This document shows positions 41,395-49,669 of a stretch of DNA of 64,000 nucleotides, in pieces. The stretch's first letter is position 1; each line of letters opens with the position of its first letter. The notes beneath the pieces were generated by a model. That model was not told the origin of the DNA, made no database searches, and worked only from the letters and a program-made list of their open reading frames with translations. Made by a program: the position numbers and the translations under genes. The DNA is taken from positions 62,001 through 126,000 of the forward strand of contig NZ_QXFJ01000009.1 of assembly GCF_003584165.1 (NCBI RefSeq). Direction: 5' to 3'. Source of the DNA: Flagellimonas aequoris. Lineage in GTDB: Bacteria; Bacteroidota; Bacteroidia; Flavobacteriales; Flavobacteriaceae.

Positions 41395-44300
41395 TTGACC
41401 AAAGCCCCGATTTCCCAACTCTTTGCACAGTCTCCCACCCTAGGGAAACTGAGGGATTCTATTGCCCTATCTCTGGACACCACCCAAGATGACAATCGAA
41501 AAATAAATGTAAAAGGACTGGTGGGTTCTTCCCTAACCTTTGCAGTTTCTGAGGTTTTTAAGACTGCCGACACCCCTTTTCTTCTGATTTTGAATGACAA
41601 GGAGGAAGCCGCTTACATTTTGAATGACCTAGAATTGCTGATTGGGGAGAACGATGTGCTTTTTTATCCAGGGAGCTACCGAAGGCCCTACCAAATAGAA
41701 GAGACCGACAATGCCAATGTGTTGCTGCGGGCAGAAGTGCTGAACCGCATAAACTCTCGGAAAAAACCAGCGGTAATCGTCACCTACCCAGATGCCCTTT
41801 TTGAAAAGGTGGTCACCCGAAAGGAGCTGGACAAGAACACCCTGAAAATAAAACTGGAAGATACCCTCTCCCTCGACTTTTTGAACGAAGTGCTCTTTGA
41901 ATACCAGTTCAAACGGGTGGATTTTGTGACCGAGCCCGGGGAGTTTTCTGTTCGGGGAGGCATTGTGGATGTATTCTCCTTTTCACATGATGAGCCCTAT
42001 CGTATCGAATTTTTTGGCGACGAGGTGGACAGCATCCGAACCTTTGATGTGGAGACCCAGCTCTCGACGGACAAGGTGAAGAAAATTACCATCATCCCCA
42101 ATGTGGAGAACAAGTTCTTGCAGGAATCCCGGGAGAGTTTCCTAAAATATATCTCTCCTAAAACTGTGATTTTTGCCAAGAACCCTGCCTTGATTTATGA
42201 CCGCGCCGATACGCTTTTTGCAAAAGCCGAGGAGAGTTTTGCAAAACTTGGCAAGGAAATCAAGCATGCCGAGCCCAAAGAGCTTTTTGTGGATTCAGCT
42301 TTGCTGAAAAGCCAACTACAGGATTTTGTATGTGTGGAGATTGGGGCTTCGGCTCCGCTCAGCCTCCCAAATTCAGACAACATGGCCACTGAGCGAAGTC
42401 GAAGTGACATCATACAATTCAACACCAAACCCCAACCGGCTTTCAACAAAAAGTTCGACCTGCTTATCGAAAACCTGAACGAGAATCGGGAAACAGGGTA
42501 TACCAATTATATTTTCTGCTCCACCGAGCAACAGGCCAAACGTTTCCACGATATTTTTGAGGAAGTGGACCAAACGGTACACTACCAGACCGTGGTTTTT
42601 CCGTTGTACCAAGGTTTTATTGACGATGACCTGAAACTGGCCTGCTATACGGACCATCAAATTTTTGAGCGGTACCACAAGTTCCACCTTAAAAATGGCT
42701 ATGCCAAAAAACAGGCCATTACCCTCAAGGAACTCAACAAACTGGAAATTGGGGATTACGTGACCCATATTGACCACGGTATCGGAAAGTTCGGGGGACT
42801 CCAAAAAATAGATGTGGAAGGCAAAAAACAGGAAGCCATCAAATTGATTTATGGCGACCGCGATATTTTGTATGTCAGCATCCATTCGCTGCATAAAATC
42901 TCCAAATACAACGGCAAGGACGGAGCGCCGCCCAAGATTTACAAACTCGGTTCCGCTGCTTGGAAAACCCTTAAACAGAAAACCAAGAGCCGCGTCAAGC
43001 AGATTGCCTTCGACCTCATTCAAGTCTACGCCAAACGACGCTTGGAAAAAGGCTTCCAATACGCTCCCGACAGTTATTTACAATTTGAGTTAGAGGCTTC
43101 CTTTCTGTACGAGGACACCCCCGATCAGGAAAAATCGACCCAAGATGTAAAAATGGACATGGAGAGCGAACGCCCCATGGACCGACTCATCTGTGGGGAT
43201 GTTGGTTTTGGAAAGACCGAAGTGGCCATTCGGGCAGCATTTAAAGCTGTGGACAATGGCAAACAGGTGGCCATTTTGGTGCCCACTACCATTTTGGCCT
43301 TTCAACACAGCCGAACGTTCAAGGAGCGCTTGAAGGATATGCCCGTTACGGTAGACTACCTCAACCGCTTTAGAACGGCAAAAGAGAAAAAGGATGTTTT
43401 GGAGCGATTGGCCGCTGGTAGAATCGATATCATTATCGGTACGCATCAACTCGTGAACAAAAATGTACAGTTCAAGGATTTGGGATTGTTGATTGTGGAC
43501 GAGGAGCAAAAATTCGGGGTTTCGGTAAAGGAAAAACTGCGTTCCATCAAACAAAATGTGGACGTCCTCACCCTAACCGCCACACCCATTCCAAGAACGC
43601 TTCAATTCAGTTTGATGGCGGCCCGCGACCTTTCGGTGATCAATACCCCGCCTCCCAACCGTTACCCCATCGATAGCCAGGTCATTCGTTTCAACGAAGA
43701 AATCATTCGGGATGCCGTTTCCTACGAAATTCAACGGGGCGGACAGGTATTCTTTATCCATAACCGCATCGAAAATATCAAGGAAGTCGCCGGGATGATC
43801 CAACGGTTGGTTCCCGATGCCAAAATCGGTATCGGCCATGGGCAGATGGAAGGCAAAAAACTGGAACAGCTCATGCTCGCCTTTATGAACGGGGAGTTTG
43901 ATGTACTGGTCTCCACCACTATTGTGGAAAGTGGGCTGGACGTGACCAATGCGAACACCATTTTCATCAACAATGCCAATAATTTTGGGCTGAGCGACCT
44001 TCACCAAATGCGTGGACGGGTAGGCCGAAGCAATAAAAAAGCGTTCTGCTTTTTCATCACCCCGCCGTACGAAGTGATGACCCCAGATGCCCGAAAACGT
44101 ATTGAAGCCCTAGAACAATTCACAGATCTAGGGAGCGGGTTCAACATTGCCATGAAAGATCTTGAAATCCGAGGTGCCGGGGATTTGTTGGGTGGTGAGC
44201 AAAGTGGGTTCATCAACGAAATAGGCTTTGAGACCTACCAGAAAATATTGACCGAGGCCATTGACGAACTCAAGGAAAATGAGTTCAAAGAGCTATACGA

Positions 44301-44814
44301 AGAGGTAGAAGGTCACAAAGAGAAGGTCTACGTAAAGGACATTCAACTGGATACCGATTTTGAACTGCTTTTCCCCGACGACTACATCAATAACATCACG
44401 GAACGGTTAAATCTCTACACCCAGCTCAATGAGGTAAAAGATGAAAAAGGACTCCAAAAATTCGAAGCTGACTTAGTGGACCGTTTTGGAGAGTTGCCCG
44501 ATCAGGCACAGGACTTGTTGAATTCTGTCCGGATCAAGTGGATCGCCACCCATATTGGCTTGGAAAAAGTGGTGATGAAACAAGGCAAGTTCTTGGGGTA
44601 CTTTATTGCCGATCAGCAATCCAATTTTTACCAAACCCCCGTGTTCACCCAAGTATTGCAATATGTGCAGAGCCACTCCCAACAAGCCAAACTTAAGGAA
44701 AAGCAGACCCGGAATGGACTCCGCCTCTTATTGACGTTTGACAGGATTACCACTGTGGAAAAGGCATTGAAGGTTTTGGAGCCGTTGAAACATGTTCCTG
44801 TGAAATCAGTTTGA
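41395..44814 (+). CDS. mfd: Transcription-repair coupling factor Mfd
   Basis: Mfd removes RNA polymerase stalled at DNA damage and recruits UvrA. The protein of about 1139 residues has the UvrB-like N-terminal module (VLFYPGSYRRPYQIEETDNAN) and the polymerase-interacting domain (LEIGDYVTHIDHGIGKFGG). The translocase has Walker A DVGFGKTE (about 43198), the DEEQ box, and QMRGRVGRS. The TRCF C-terminal domain ends it. I prefer the TTG at 41395 as start, because a promoter box lies at 41371 and the longer frame begins inside a repeat. Residues 317-338 are coded by a palindromic repeat inserted in frame (42343-42408). Confidence 0.95.
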   Translation: MTKAPISQLFAQSPTLGKLRDSIALSLDTTQDDNRKINVKGLVGSSLTFAVSEVFKTADTPFLLILNDKEEAAYILNDLELLIGENDVLFYPGSYRRPYQIEETDNANVLLRAEVLNRINSRKKPAVIVTYPDALFEKVVTRKELDKNTLKIKLEDTLSLDFLNEVLFEYQFKRVDFVTEPGEFSVRGGIVDVFSFSHDEPYRIEFFGDEVDSIRTFDVETQLSTDKVKKITIIPNVENKFLQESRESFLKYISPKTVIFAKNPALIYDRADTLFAKAEESFAKLGKEIKHAEPKELFVDSALLKSQLQDFVCVEIGASAPLSLPNSDNMATERSRSDIIQFNTKPQPAFNKKFDLLIENLNENRETGYTNYIFCSTEQQAKRFHDIFEEVDQTVHYQTVVFPLYQGFIDDDLKLACYTDHQIFERYHKFHLKNGYAKKQAITLKELNKLEIGDYVTHIDHGIGKFGGLQKIDVEGKKQEAIKLIYGDRDILYVSIHSLHKISKYNGKDGAPPKIYKLGSAAWKTLKQKTKSRVKQIAFDLIQVYAKRRLEKGFQYAPDSYLQFELEASFLYEDTPDQEKSTQDVKMDMESERPMDRLICGDVGFGKTEVAIRAAFKAVDNGKQVAILVPTTILAFQHSRTFKERLKDMPVTVDYLNRFRTAKEKKDVLERLAAGRIDIIIGTHQLVNKNVQFKDLGLLIVDEEQKFGVSVKEKLRSIKQNVDVLTLTATPIPRTLQFSLMAARDLSVINTPPPNRYPIDSQVIRFNEEIIRDAVSYEIQRGGQVFFIHNRIENIKEVAGMIQRLVPDAKIGIGHGQMEGKKLEQLMLAFMNGEFDVLVSTTIVESGLDVTNANTIFINNANNFGLSDLHQMRGRVGRSNKKAFCFFITPPYEVMTPDARKRIEALEQFTDLGSGFNIAMKDLEIRGAGDLLGGEQSGFINEIGFETYQKILTEAIDELKENEFKELYEEVEGHKEKVYVKDIQLDTDFELLFPDDYINNITERLNLYTQLNEVKDEKGLQKFEADLVDRFGELPDQAQDLLNSVRIKWIATHIGLEKVVMKQGKFLGYFIADQQSNFYQTPVFTQVLQYVQSHSQQAKLKEKQTRNGLRLLLTFDRITTVEKALKVLEPLKHVPVKSV
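42343..42408 (+). repeat. Palindromic repeat inside the mfd coding sequence
   Basis: The arms CTTCGGCTCCGCTCAGCC (42347-42364) and CACTGAGCGAAGTCGAAG (42387-42404) are imperfect complements (14 of 18), and GTGACAT follows. These 66 bases are 22 codons and code GASAPLSLPNSDN followed by MATERSRSD, a low-homology insert between conserved Mfd sequences. They match the CTTCGACTGCGCTCAG element behind prs. Confidence 0.8.
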
Positions 44815-44830
44815 TTCCTTTTTTTACAAC

Positions 44831-44900
44831 ATGTCATGCTGAACTTGTTTCAGCATCACAATACAGTCCAATGAGATTCCGTGTCAAGTACGGAATGACA
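44831..44900. repeat. Palindromic repeat block (family member 4), after mfd
   Basis: Two hairpins lie side by side: GTCATGCTGAAC-TTGTTTCAGCATCACA, and GATTCCGT-GTCAAGT-ACGGAATGACA. They fill the gap between the converging mfd and serine hydrolase genes and could also act as terminators. Confidence 0.75.
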
Positions 44901-44905
44901 ATCCA

Positions 44906-46060
44906 TCAAAAAGCCTCATAGACCTGCTTTACAAACTCCCCGATTTTTGAGGGTTCCAACCAGCGGGTCACGATGACCAAACCACTTTTTTGGTCCACCA
45001 CAATAAAATTGCCCCCAAAGCCTGCGGCATAGAACACATGCTCGGGCACACCTTCCCAATGACGAGGTCCATTTTGGTTGAGCCACCACATATAGCCATA
45101 GTTCACATTGGGCACCGAAGGTGCCGTGGCCTTTTTGATCCAGTCTTCACTAATCAATCGTTGGTCCTTCCATTGGCCATTGTTCAGGAACAACATCCCA
45201 AAACGGGCCATATCTTCTGTGGAAATAAATAGTCCGGCACCAGAGTGCCCCCCACCTGTTACGGATTTCATTTGGATGCCATCCACTTCTGTCCAAGCAT
45301 GATCATACCCAAACCAACGCCAAGTGGTCGTGGCCCCGATAGGGTCCATTACTTTTTCCTTCAAAATCATGGGAACTGGTTTGCGCCATACATGCGTTAG
45401 GGAATAAGCCAAAACATTTACCCGAACATCATTGTATTCCATCACAGTCCCTGGTTCGTTCAGTTTTCTGAATTTCCAGTCGTCCAGACCACCTTCCCGT
45501 GGCGGACGGTCGGCCCAATCCTTGCCGCCCCATAATTCCCCGGACCAATCGGAGTTTTGTTGCAACAGATGCTCCCAGGTAATCTTGGAGTTGTGTTCCC
45601 CATCAAAGGTGCCATCCCAAATATAGTCGCCTACTTTGTCCTTGGTGTCCACGATCAACCCTTCGTCCTCGGCCAAACCGGCCACGGTGGAGAGAAAACT
45701 TTTGGTCACGCTAAAGGTCATATCCACCCGCTTGGTATCTCCCCAAGAGGCCAAAACATACCCGTTCTTCATGATCATCCCAGCGGGACCCCCGCGTTTT
45801 TTGGTGGGGCCCAATATCTTATGGAAGGGTTCTTGTTTAAAGCCATCCAAAATCGCAATCCGTAAATCTCGGGAACCTGAATACTCGTTGGCATTGGCAT
45901 AATCAACGGCTTTGGACAATTGGCTTGCATCGTATTTGAACTGTCCTTTTTCGGCAGCTTTCCATGTTTCGTTTCTTTCGGGAAAATACATTTTTTGGGC
46001 CGCCAAGGGGTTGTTGACCATCAATACTACAAGGAGGGAAATTTGAAAAAGTGGTTTCAT
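44906..46060 (-). CDS. Serine hydrolase, class C beta-lactamase-like
   Basis: The 384-residue exported protein has a signal peptide (1-21). The penicillin-binding fold has the nucleophile S117-V-T-K120 (SVTKS). A YND motif (EYNDVRVN) stands in the place of YxN, and GGHSGAG in the place of the KTG box. Relatives are esterases, peptidases or beta-lactamases. True beta-lactamase activity cannot be read from this. The gene is isolated between two repeat blocks. Confidence 0.88.
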   Translation of the reverse strand: MKPLFQISLLVVLMVNNPLAAQKMYFPERNETWKAAEKGQFKYDASQLSKAVDYANANEYSGSRDLRIAILDGFKQEPFHKILGPTKKRGGPAGMIMKNGYVLASWGDTKRVDMTFSVTKSFLSTVAGLAEDEGLIVDTKDKVGDYIWDGTFDGEHNSKITWEHLLQQNSDWSGELWGGKDWADRPPREGGLDDWKFRKLNEPGTVMEYNDVRVNVLAYSLTHVWRKPVPMILKEKVMDPIGATTTWRWFGYDHAWTEVDGIQMKSVTGGGHSGAGLFISTEDMARFGMLFLNNGQWKDQRLISEDWIKKATAPSVPNVNYGYMWWLNQNGPRHWEGVPEHVFYAAGFGGNFIVVDQKSGLVIVTRWLEPSKIGEFVKQVYEAF

Positions 46061-46370
46061 GTTGAGGATTGGTTAATTAGGCTTTGAAGGTAATGATTGT
46101 TGATGGATTTCTCATCCTAGCATGACAACCATCCTGCACAAAAAGAAGGAAACATACCAATTCATATGAGATTCTTCACTGCGTTCAGAATGACCAAATG
46201 CAGCCAATGTCATTTCGAAATGAGGAGGGAAACGACAATTGAGAAATCTAAAAGCTTACCCATCATCCTAAACCGGTTTCAGCATCACAATTAAAGAAGG
46301 GATTCTTCACTGCGTTCAGAATGACCAGTAGACCTTAAAGTCATTTCAACAAAATAGAGCGATAAAAAAT
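46061..46370. other. Gene-free stretch filled by repeats
   Basis: No coding frame is supported in these 310 bases. They hold the palindromic repeat block at 46168-46350, and short flanks that seem unique. Confidence 0.75.
46168..46350. repeat. Palindromic repeat block (family member 5)
   Basis: The unit GATTCTTCACTGCGTTCAG-AATGACC appears twice (46169-46195 and 46300-46326). Between them lie GTCATTTCGAAATGAGG, GAGAAATCTAAAAGC and a piece of the TTTCAGCATCACA element, and a final GTCATTTC follows. This is the densest cluster of the family in the window. Confidence 0.8.
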
Positions 46371-48353
46371 CTAAAACCGTTTTTTGTGTGCCTGTTTGCC
46401 TTCTTCGTTGTAGTATCGCCAAGTGCCCACTTGCTCATCGTTACGGAACCGCCCTGTGATTTTTTCGGTGCCATCAGGATAATACTCGGTATAACGCCCA
46501 TGTTTAAGGCCATCCTTCAGGTCCACTTCAAATTTGGTGGTCCCGTTCGCATACAATTTGCTGAAGGAATTGGCATTCAGGTCGGTGGGATAAATGGGTT
46601 TTAGGTCGAAAACGGCATCCGTGATTTCCTCTACGGCAGTATTTTGGTTTGTAGCGATAGGTGTCGGTTGCTTTTCTTCGAACTGGGCATTCTTCTTCAC
46701 CTTTTCCACATCTTGATAGTTGATGACCACACGACTTTCAAACAGGTCATCCTCTGGGGTCAACTGTAGCCCAAATTGTGGGAAACAAATCAGAAAATCC
46801 TTGTTCTTCTTCATTTTTTGCTTGGTTTCCGAATCCGCAAGGGCATACATATTGTCATACAAGACTGGCACATTACTGTACACGAATACGGTGGATTCCG
46901 ATTCAAACTTGCTGTCGAAATCCCGGAATGCCCCCGAACTGGCAAGGGTCTCTTCCTCTACCACATCATCAATAATGCTTTTGAGTGTATTGGGATTATC
47001 GCTGAAGATCACATATTCATCGATCTGTGTAAAATAAGGTTTATCAAACTCATTGAACCTACCGCCCAATAGCATTTTAAAAAAACCTTTTATGGAAAGA
47101 AAATTGATCTCGTAGTCCTTGTATTTTACGGCCTTGAACTTTACTGGAGTCTTCTTCCGAATCTGCTCTACCACAAAATCGAGGTTGGTCTTGGCCTTTT
47201 CGGCATCGTTGGCCTTCAGCACCAAAGCCATATCATTTTTTCCTTTGGAAATGTGGGACTGAATCTGCAACAAAGCAATTTCGTCCCCGATCCAACTCAC
47301 AAAGTTTTCCTTAACGTCTATTTTGAGGAATTTCTCTACCTTCTCGATTCCTTCCTGATAACTTTCAAACTGTTTGGGATCGTTCTGTTGGACCATTTCA
47401 AAATTCTTATAGAACTCCGCAAAACTGTCGAACCCATAACTGATGTACAAAGCCGTACGTTTAGGGGCTATGGCAGGGATGGTCCGTTCGGCAGTTCCCG
47501 ATTTTTGAAGGGCTTCCAAATAGTACTCGTTCGTGGCACTGATGTTGGTATAGCCATTGGCCGTTAGGGTGCTGTTCTTATCCAGATCAAAATAAAAACC
47601 GGAGAACAAAAAATTCTCGCTTACCCTACGCACCCAATCCGATGGCGTGTCGGTAAACCGTTTTACGTAGTCATCGAAATAATTGTACTGGAGATATAAT
47701 CTGAAAAGATCCTCATGTCCCACTTTTTGGTTGATCTCGATAAAATTAAGATTTCTTCCCAGGACCGGTTCTTGGTATTGGTCTATGGAAGCCTCTACCA
47801 ACGTATGAGTATACGAGGCCACCAACTGGTTTTTGATAAAGGCCAGATACATGGTCTCCTTACTTTCACGATCATGCACTTCCAAGATTTCGTGGTTGTG
47901 ATAATTCCGTTTGCTCATTACATAATCGTCATTGAGCAAGGTGTTGAAATAAGTTTTGAGGAGCTGCAACTTGGCAATACGCTTAAGGTCCAGCACGTAA
48001 AAAATGCCGTAGTCCTTAGGCGAGATCATGTGGATGGAGATGAACAGGGAACGTCCGTCAAAAAATTCGAATAGCTTATGATTGTTATTGAAAACGGTGT
48101 CCACCCGCTGTATGTTCTCGGTAAGCTCTGCGAAGTAATCGTTCTTGGTCAGGTGGTGCCAGGCTTTGCTTTCACTTACTTTTTGCCAACTTTCCACAGG
48201 CTGCTCCGATTCTATGATAAAAACGGCATCCTTGGGAATCAGATAAATGGATTGCAGGTTGGAGTTGGGGGAGAGTATAAAAATATAGGCCAAATAGCAC
48301 AGGTAGAGTGCAAACAGGGCCAAAAAACCGTAAAGAATCCTTTTTTTGGTCAT
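46371..48353 (-). CDS. DUF3352-like membrane-anchored protein with C-terminal MORN-like repeats
   Basis: The 660-residue protein has an N-terminal membrane anchor (about 7-29) and a long periplasmic part with the DUF3352-type pattern (LIPKDAVFIIES, YFDLDKNSTLTANG, IGDEIALLQ). The last 60 residues are different: they form MORN/YwqK-like units (YANGTTKFEVDLKDGLKHGRY, YYPDGTEKITGRF, GTWRYYNEEGK). The fusion looks intended because there is no frame break. Function unknown; surface or lipid binding is possible. Confidence 0.82.
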   Translation of the reverse strand: MTKKRILYGFLALFALYLCYLAYIFILSPNSNLQSIYLIPKDAVFIIESEQPVESWQKVSESKAWHHLTKNDYFAELTENIQRVDTVFNNNHKLFEFFDGRSLFISIHMISPKDYGIFYVLDLKRIAKLQLLKTYFNTLLNDDYVMSKRNYHNHEILEVHDRESKETMYLAFIKNQLVASYTHTLVEASIDQYQEPVLGRNLNFIEINQKVGHEDLFRLYLQYNYFDDYVKRFTDTPSDWVRRVSENFLFSGFYFDLDKNSTLTANGYTNISATNEYYLEALQKSGTAERTIPAIAPKRTALYISYGFDSFAEFYKNFEMVQQNDPKQFESYQEGIEKVEKFLKIDVKENFVSWIGDEIALLQIQSHISKGKNDMALVLKANDAEKAKTNLDFVVEQIRKKTPVKFKAVKYKDYEINFLSIKGFFKMLLGGRFNEFDKPYFTQIDEYVIFSDNPNTLKSIIDDVVEEETLASSGAFRDFDSKFESESTVFVYSNVPVLYDNMYALADSETKQKMKKNKDFLICFPQFGLQLTPEDDLFESRVVINYQDVEKVKKNAQFEEKQPTPIATNQNTAVEEITDAVFDLKPIYPTDLNANSFSKLYANGTTKFEVDLKDGLKHGRYTEYYPDGTEKITGRFRNDEQVGTWRYYNEEGKQAHKKRF

Positions 48354-48426
48354 TCCTCCTAAAGTGTCTCTTTCTAAAACGAAGGAGTTCCCATTTTAGT
48401 TTAGGCCAATGGTCAGGAAATACAAT

Positions 48427-49086
48427 TTAGAGCAACTTCAAATCTTTGATGGTCTTGAAGGCTACATCTACCTGCTCATCGTTCACCAAAATGGTAAACT
48501 CGTTGGTGGTAGAGATTACCTCATAAAGTATGATACCTTCCCAGGCCAGTCTTTGAAAGATAAAGTAGTAGATTCCTGGAACGGAAACGTTCTCGGCTGG
48601 CAGTTTTACGGTAATGGAGGAAAGACCTTCGGCCTTTTGGGTGCAGCGTTCGTGCTTAAAGTATTTTTCCACCACACTGTCCATAATGTTGCTGATCACA
48701 ATATTGATCTCGTTGACCCCTCGGGACGAAGTATAGAACACATCTTGGTTTTCATTGACCTCTTCCAATAATTTGGCCTGCTGTTGCAAAATGGAATCGG
48801 AGGCCAGAAAGGTGTAGTCGGACAAATTGGAACGAACGGTAATCTCGCCGATGTTCTTGAGCACTTTTACGATTTTGTGCGTGGCTCGGAACTCAAGATC
48901 GTCGGAGAGTCGTTTGAGGGCCATTACAATGGCACCGTCCTTTACGTCTTTACCCAGTTCATCCGCAATTTCAGGTTTGATCTGTCTGGAAAGTGAGGTG
49001 AGGTTGATAATACCTTGGGCCAATGCCGTTTGCAAGAATGGTTTTTTTTTGATGTAGTGTTCTACTACTGCTGATATTGTTTTCAT
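48427..49086 (-). CDS. ACT-like domain protein related to aspartokinase regulatory region
   Basis: The 219-residue protein has an N-terminal helical part that resembles a winged helix (FLQTALAQGIINLTSLSRQI). The C-terminal half has the spacing of ACT domains (about 80-219: NEINIVISNIMDSVVEKYF, PGIYYFIFQRLAWEGIILYEVISTTNEFTILV). No kinase part is present. Such proteins are sometimes labelled aspartate kinase in databases, which would be misleading here. A ligand-binding regulator is the more likely role, unproven. A promoter box with a proper -33 element precedes it. Confidence 0.75.
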   Translation of the reverse strand: MKTISAVVEHYIKKKPFLQTALAQGIINLTSLSRQIKPEIADELGKDVKDGAIVMALKRLSDDLEFRATHKIVKVLKNIGEITVRSNLSDYTFLASDSILQQQAKLLEEVNENQDVFYTSSRGVNEINIVISNIMDSVVEKYFKHERCTQKAEGLSSITVKLPAENVSVPGIYYFIFQRLAWEGIILYEVISTTNEFTILVNDEQVDVAFKTIKDLKLL

Positions 49087-49103
49087 CGAAGGTCGGTTTT
49101 GAA

Positions 49104-49111
49104 CAAAAATA
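49104..49111 (-). promoter_or_regulatory. Promoter of the ACT-like gene
   Basis: On the minus strand TATTTTTG fits TAnnTTTG. TTTG copies at 49131-49128 and 49135-49132 lie 16 and 20 bases upstream, matching the -33 element. The ATG is at 49086. Confidence 0.65.
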
Positions 49112-49138
49112 ACATATTGTTACAAAACAAACAAACGG

Positions 49139-49498
49139 TTAAAAATAATAGAAGGCGTTTTCAAGGTGTTGAATTTCAATTTTTTTATTGGTTTTTATTA
49201 CCGTGATGACATCAAAACGCACCTCTAAATCTAAATCAGATTCAACTACAAATTGATGGGCCGCAAGGGTCAATAGCTTTATTTTTTTAGGGTTGATGGT
49301 GCCCGCGATATCTTCCAAAAAGCCCGTGGTTCTTGTCTTCACCTCCACTATGGCCAATATACCTTCCTTCTTCGCGATAATATCGATCTCTGCGTTCAGG
49401 TAACGGTAATTTTGGGCAAGAATTTCATAACCGCTATCCCTCAGATAATCAACGGATTTCTGCTCCCCAAATCTTCCAAATTCGTTATGTGTTGCCAT
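49139..49498 (-). CDS. YraN/UPF0102 family nuclease-fold protein
   Basis: The 119-residue protein has the restriction-endonuclease-like core of the YraN family: GRFGEQKSVDYLRDSGYEIL, then the active-site-like pattern NAEIDIIAKKEGILAIVEVKTR (Asp and ExK). A structure-specific nuclease activity has been suggested for the family but the role is unclear. It lies 52 bases upstream of the ACT-like gene on the same strand. Confidence 0.93.
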   Translation of the reverse strand: MATHNEFGRFGEQKSVDYLRDSGYEILAQNYRYLNAEIDIIAKKEGILAIVEVKTRTTGFLEDIAGTINPKKIKLLTLAAHQFVVESDLDLEVRFDVITVIKTNKKIEIQHLENAFYYF

Positions 49499-49669
49499 AG
49501 AAAAAATACAATATCAAAAAAAAATATGCATTTCATCGAAAAATTTGGTAGTTCACGGACATTGAAACGTTAAGATTGTAATTTGTTGGCCCAATTGAAC
49601 CACATCCAACATTAGCATAAACATATAGTTGCCCCAAAACTATGTACCTAATTAACGCCAGACATTGCT

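Noticed and set aside
42373..43059. 228-residue minus-strand frame within mfd
   Set aside because: It is a shadow of mfd in the opposite strand; the plus frame has all conserved motifs.
44906..46060. Antibiotic-resistance beta-lactamase
   Set aside because: SVTK and YND-like motifs exist but the KTG box is changed to HSG; the broader serine hydrolase name is safer.
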